Assembly: GCF_023065955.2 (NCBI RefSeq)
Contig: NW_026622985.1
Location: forward strand, 75,939,931 to 76,003,930
From: Ursus arctos
Lineage: Eukaryota > Chordata > Mammalia > Carnivora > Ursidae
Length of the DNA stretch: 64,000 bases
Direction: 5' to 3'
The notes beneath the pieces were generated by a model. It was not told the DNA's origin. It searched no databases and saw only the letters and a program-made list of their open reading frames with translations. Below are positions 60,825-64,000 of this stretch, piece after piece; position 1 is the first letter of the stretch; each line of letters starts with the position of its first letter. The translations under genes were made by a program, and so were the position numbers.

Positions 60825-61155
60825 AGGAATAGCCTCAGTACTGCCCTACCAGCCCTCACAAAGCTAGAGGTTCTATAAAAGCTAAGGAGGTGCAAAGCAG
60901 AAGATAGGAGGCCCAAAATTCCAAATGTGTAATTTCCTCAGCTGGACTTTTTGAGGTAGAGAGTGCCATTGCTGCAGTGATACACTGTTATCAGTGCAAG
61001 TCACTCCAGACCTCATTTCAGAACTAACACATTGCACTGGAGAATCCATATCCCATTTAATGTTGTCTTTAGATCAACAAATCTGTATTCCTGGTATTCC
61101 TACGGGCTGATAAAGGAACCGTAAGATATGATAATAGAGATTCATTCAGGCTGGC
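60825..61155. other. Unassigned DNA
   Basis: Nothing recognised. Confidence 0.5.
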
Positions 61156-61174
61156 CTAAGAAACTCCAACTGAG

Positions 61175-61398
61175 AGGTGCCTGGGTGGCTCAGTCATTAA
61201 GCATTTGCCTTCAGCTCAGGGCATGATCCCAGGGTCCTGGGATGGAGCCCCACATCAGGCTCCCTCCTGGGAGCCTGCTTCTTTCTCTCTCACTCCCCCT
61301 GCTTGTGTTCCCCCTCTCGCTGGGTGTCTCTCTCTCTCTCTCTCTCTCTCTGTTGAATAAATAGATAAAATCTTTAAAAAAAAAAAAAAAAGGAAAGA
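61175..61398 (+). mobile_element. SINEC with expanded (TC)n
   Basis: Head GAGGTGCCTGGGTGGCTC. The (TC)n block near 61326-61351 is expanded. The duplication AAGAAACTCCAACTGAG is perfect at 61158-61174 and 61399-61415. Confidence 0.5.
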
Positions 61399-61419
61399 AA
61401 GAAACTCCAACTGAGATAC

Positions 61420-62730
61420 TCACAATATAAAAGAAAAATTGCTCTGGATACATGTTTAAAATGTTAAGGAAGACTCCATTCAAACTATTGCAGTGTGGGT
61501 CAACTCCACTGAAACAAAAGGCAGGAGAGTTTAGAAGCTCTGAGGTGAGCTAGTGGAAGAGTGCTGGAGGACATTAAGGGGGAGGTTTGTCAATGTGATT
61601 AGGCCCTTTATGTTTGTCCTGCACTGCTTACCAAGTTGGGCTCCTACTTTCTCACACAGACTTGGAGATAGGGGCATTATCTTTCTAGATGTTTACATTT
61701 CTGGGAGAAGATTCACATTTCAAAGGCACAGAAAAAGAATTTACATTTGCAAATTTTCTAAGCAAAGCGAAGTCAGGGGCCTATAGTCAGAAAGAAAGTG
61801 TCCAGCTGAGAGGATCGTTAAGGTCATCTTGGTCAACAGGTGAGGGGAGCTCCAGTGAACCATGAAAATACTCAGGAGAGAAGAAATTTTAAGCCACTGG
61901 CACACCCACAGAGTGAGAAGAGAGTACCATGTACCAGTCAACTAAGAACTTTGTGATCCCTTCTGTCTTTAGTAGGAATTATGTTTTAACTGTTTTTAGC
62001 CAATTCTGAAGAGTCTGGTCAAGAAAGCTTAGAGGTAGAAGTGGAAAATCATGCCAGGTATTGAGCTTGTGGGTCAAACCCAAAATGATATTCAGTATTG
62101 CCTCTTTCTGTCTAGTCCTCATCCATCCTTCCCATTTATATATTTTCAGGTTGCACCTCACCCCTTCATTTTTCAGCCATCTTATTTGTCCTGGAAGTCA
62201 TCCAGCATCCTTCCCCTCCTTTAGTCCATTCCATTGAAAACAGAAGAAGACACAATTTGAATTTATTTATTAAGGGTATTGTTATGGGTATGAATGCATA
62301 GTATGAATGCAATGAATAATGAAGATATAATCAAAAACTAAAGATAAGATATCATAATGTTAAGAACTCAAACAAGTTTCTGGGAGGAAAGTTTGAGGAC
62401 TTGTTACTGCTTGAGTGGTCTAAGCGTTTGGTAACTTTCAATTCAACATTACATGCTAGAGCAATAGCACCAAGCAGCTTGTTTGTTTGGTCCTCTGGCT
62501 ATTGGTGGATTATCCTTCTCTTCCCAGGGAAAAGCACTGGATGTCAGGAAAACCTAATGATGTCTAACACCATATGAAGATGGTCTGGTTTGTCCAGTAG
62601 TATCAAGATATTAAAGGAGAAGGTTATTGATCTTTGATCTAGTTTCTATCTAAGGAAACAAAAGCCAACTCTGGGCCAAACACAGGAACAACTTTGCAAA
62701 GATCCTCTTCCTTGGCCCCATCAAAAACCA
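61420..62730. other. Unassigned; possible old LTR-like copy at its left end
   Basis: Text at 61460-61800 resembles in part 62930-63050 (see findings). Otherwise nothing recognised. Confidence 0.5.
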
Positions 62731-62734
62731 TATG

Positions 62735-62860
62735 TGGTGGATTTATTATTATTCTTTTATGGGTAAGAAAATTAGAACTTTGCAAGATAAATATCATGTC
62801 CAGTGGAAATGCTATAGTTGCATCTGAACCAAATCAGATTATTGCAGAACCCCAATATTA
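62735..62860 (-). repeat. MIR, minus strand
   Basis: TTATTATTATTCTTTTATGGG, GTAAGAAAATTAGAACTTTG and ATCTGAACCAAATCAGATTA resemble the reverse MIR. Confidence 0.5.
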
Positions 62861-62869
62861 ACCACATTG

Positions 62870-63700
62870 CTATCCTGGGTCAGATGCTGTTAAAGAAAAA
62901 AATTGCACTGTACACTTGTTGAAAATGGAATAAAATGTTGAAGATTTTATTCAAGACTATTGCAATAGGGGGTTCAGACTATTGCAATGCAGGAGAGAAA
63001 ATGAACTCAACTTTGAATACCATTGGGACAAGTGGGGCTGTACAGTGAAGGAGTGGATAGAAAGTGAGGGAGTGGACAAAAAGTTACTAAGTGGAACTTG
63101 GTTAGGTGTCAAGGGTGAGAAGAAGAGGAAGTTGATTAGACATCAAGGGTGGAGGAAAAGGAGTTAGAATGGCTATCAAGGGTGGGGATTCTTGATAAAC
63201 TTGTTTAGCAGGATTCTTTGCTAAAACTGAGTTCAGCAGCCCAAGGTGACAGGTGGGCGTGGAGGGAGGACTCAGGAGCCTGGCTAAATTTTGGTCAAAG
63301 ACAAGAGTCCTTGTCAATGCAGCAGTGAATTAAACAGCTAAAGATACTAAGGCTTAGAATGGGAAAAAAATATGCATATAAAATGGGTTTTGAAGTCATT
63401 TTGGATAGAAATTTGGTTAATTTGTACACTCTGGTTTACGATGATAGGCTTTGGAAAACTCTTAGGCCTCATTTCCCAGTGGTCTTAACCTGACTAAATT
63501 ACTCTTATTTACAAGAAATGATAATATGTCAATATATATTGTAATATGGAGGAGGGAAGAAAAGAGGAATAACATACAAATGTTTCACTTTTTAAATTGC
63601 ATTTCGATGTCTATTTCTTTCATATAGGTTACATGGGAGCAAATTTTGCCACCCCAAGATATGCCTTTTTGGAATATTGTGTACTTTAAGCTGTTTATTT
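62870..63700. other. Unassigned; short local repeats, possible old LTR
   Basis: AGACTATTGCAAT occurs twice (62956-62968 and 62976-62988, approximate). TCAAGGGTG occurs three times at 63108-63185. Family not identified. Confidence 0.5.
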
Positions 63701-63701
63701 T

Positions 63702-63831
63702 TTTTTAAGTTTATTTACTTTTTTTTTAATTTATATTTTTTAGTAATCTCTACACCCAATGTGAGGCTCGAACTCACAACCCTAAGATCAAGAGTCACAT
63801 ACTCTTCTGACTGAGCCAGCCAGGTGACCCT
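63702..63831 (-). mobile_element. Older tRNA-Lys SINE, minus strand
   Basis: AGTAATCTCTACACCCAATG, GGCTCGAACTCACAACCCTA and CTGACTGAGCCAGCCAGGTG mark the older CAN SINE type without a CT-rich block. Confidence 0.5.
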
Positions 63832-63834
63832 TAG

Positions 63835-64000
63835 ACTGTTTTTTTTTTTTTTTTTTAAGAAACTGCAGACACAAGAGAAGCTCTGAACATTGAGTAGAAG
63901 TTACCGTTTTGTAAGAGACATTTACATGTATAAGAGAAATCTCCATTTGTAAGAGTGTCTCCCTCAGTATGGGAAGATGGGGATGACTCTTAAATCTCTA
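63835..64000. other. Window end; possible old ERVL-type LTR text
   Basis: A T-run, then GTAAGAGACATTTACATGTA and GTAAGAGTGTCTCCCTCAGT. Together with 63640-63700 (CCACCCCAAGATATGCCTTT) it may be one old LTR split by the SINE. Low certainty. Confidence 0.5.

Overview
The window is nuclear DNA from a mammal of the order Carnivora, very probably a bear (Ursidae). The main evidence is more than twenty tRNA-Lys-derived CAN SINEs (SINEC). Several are of the GGTGGCACAGCGGTTAAGCG / GCGTTATGGGATCGAG type that I associate from memory with giant panda and other bears. The rest of the DNA is AT-rich and packed with eutherian repeats: L1, L2, MIR, MaLR, Tigger and MER20. There is no sign of bacterial or phage sequence.

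Only one protein-coding gene can be supported: TMEM229A, an intact single-exon gene on the minus strand (7534-8652, 372 aa). It lies inside a strong CpG island (about 7930-9330) that also covers the presumed promoter. The protein consists of two diverged copies of a four-helix membrane unit, in register with a constant 179-residue offset. The stop codon runs directly into a 25-base poly(A) tract. About 600-1350 bases upstream of the start codon lie a paired E-box/T-box cluster, a G10 run, a (TTTA)n tract and two back-to-back hairpins.

The rest looks like a gene desert built from repeats. From 1 to 7.5 kb there are SINEs, a MIR split by a solo LTR, and unassigned DNA. From 9.5 to 29 kb there is a Tigger element, L2 and MIR relics, a 5'-truncated L1 inserted into an older opposite-strand L1 with an 18-bp target duplication, MER20 inside a MIR, a probable LTR and an MLT1 LTR. 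From 29 to 46 kb there is an AT/GATA cruciform tract, a three-layer nest (old SINE, then L1, then young SINE) at 35.9-37.65 kb, and a tail-to-tail SINE pair. From 46 to 64 kb there are L2 and MIR relics, a long L1M 5' region (56.4-58.96 kb) carrying two SINE insertions, and possible old LTR material near the right end.

I found no new multigene system, CRISPR array, tRNA or rRNA gene, or intact second gene. The most interesting signals are the internal duplication in TMEM229A, its stop/poly(A) junction, the hairpin and E-box elements upstream of it, the datable nested insertions, and two short duplicated words that repeat families do not readily explain. Repeat family names come from recalled consensus sequences, not from a search.
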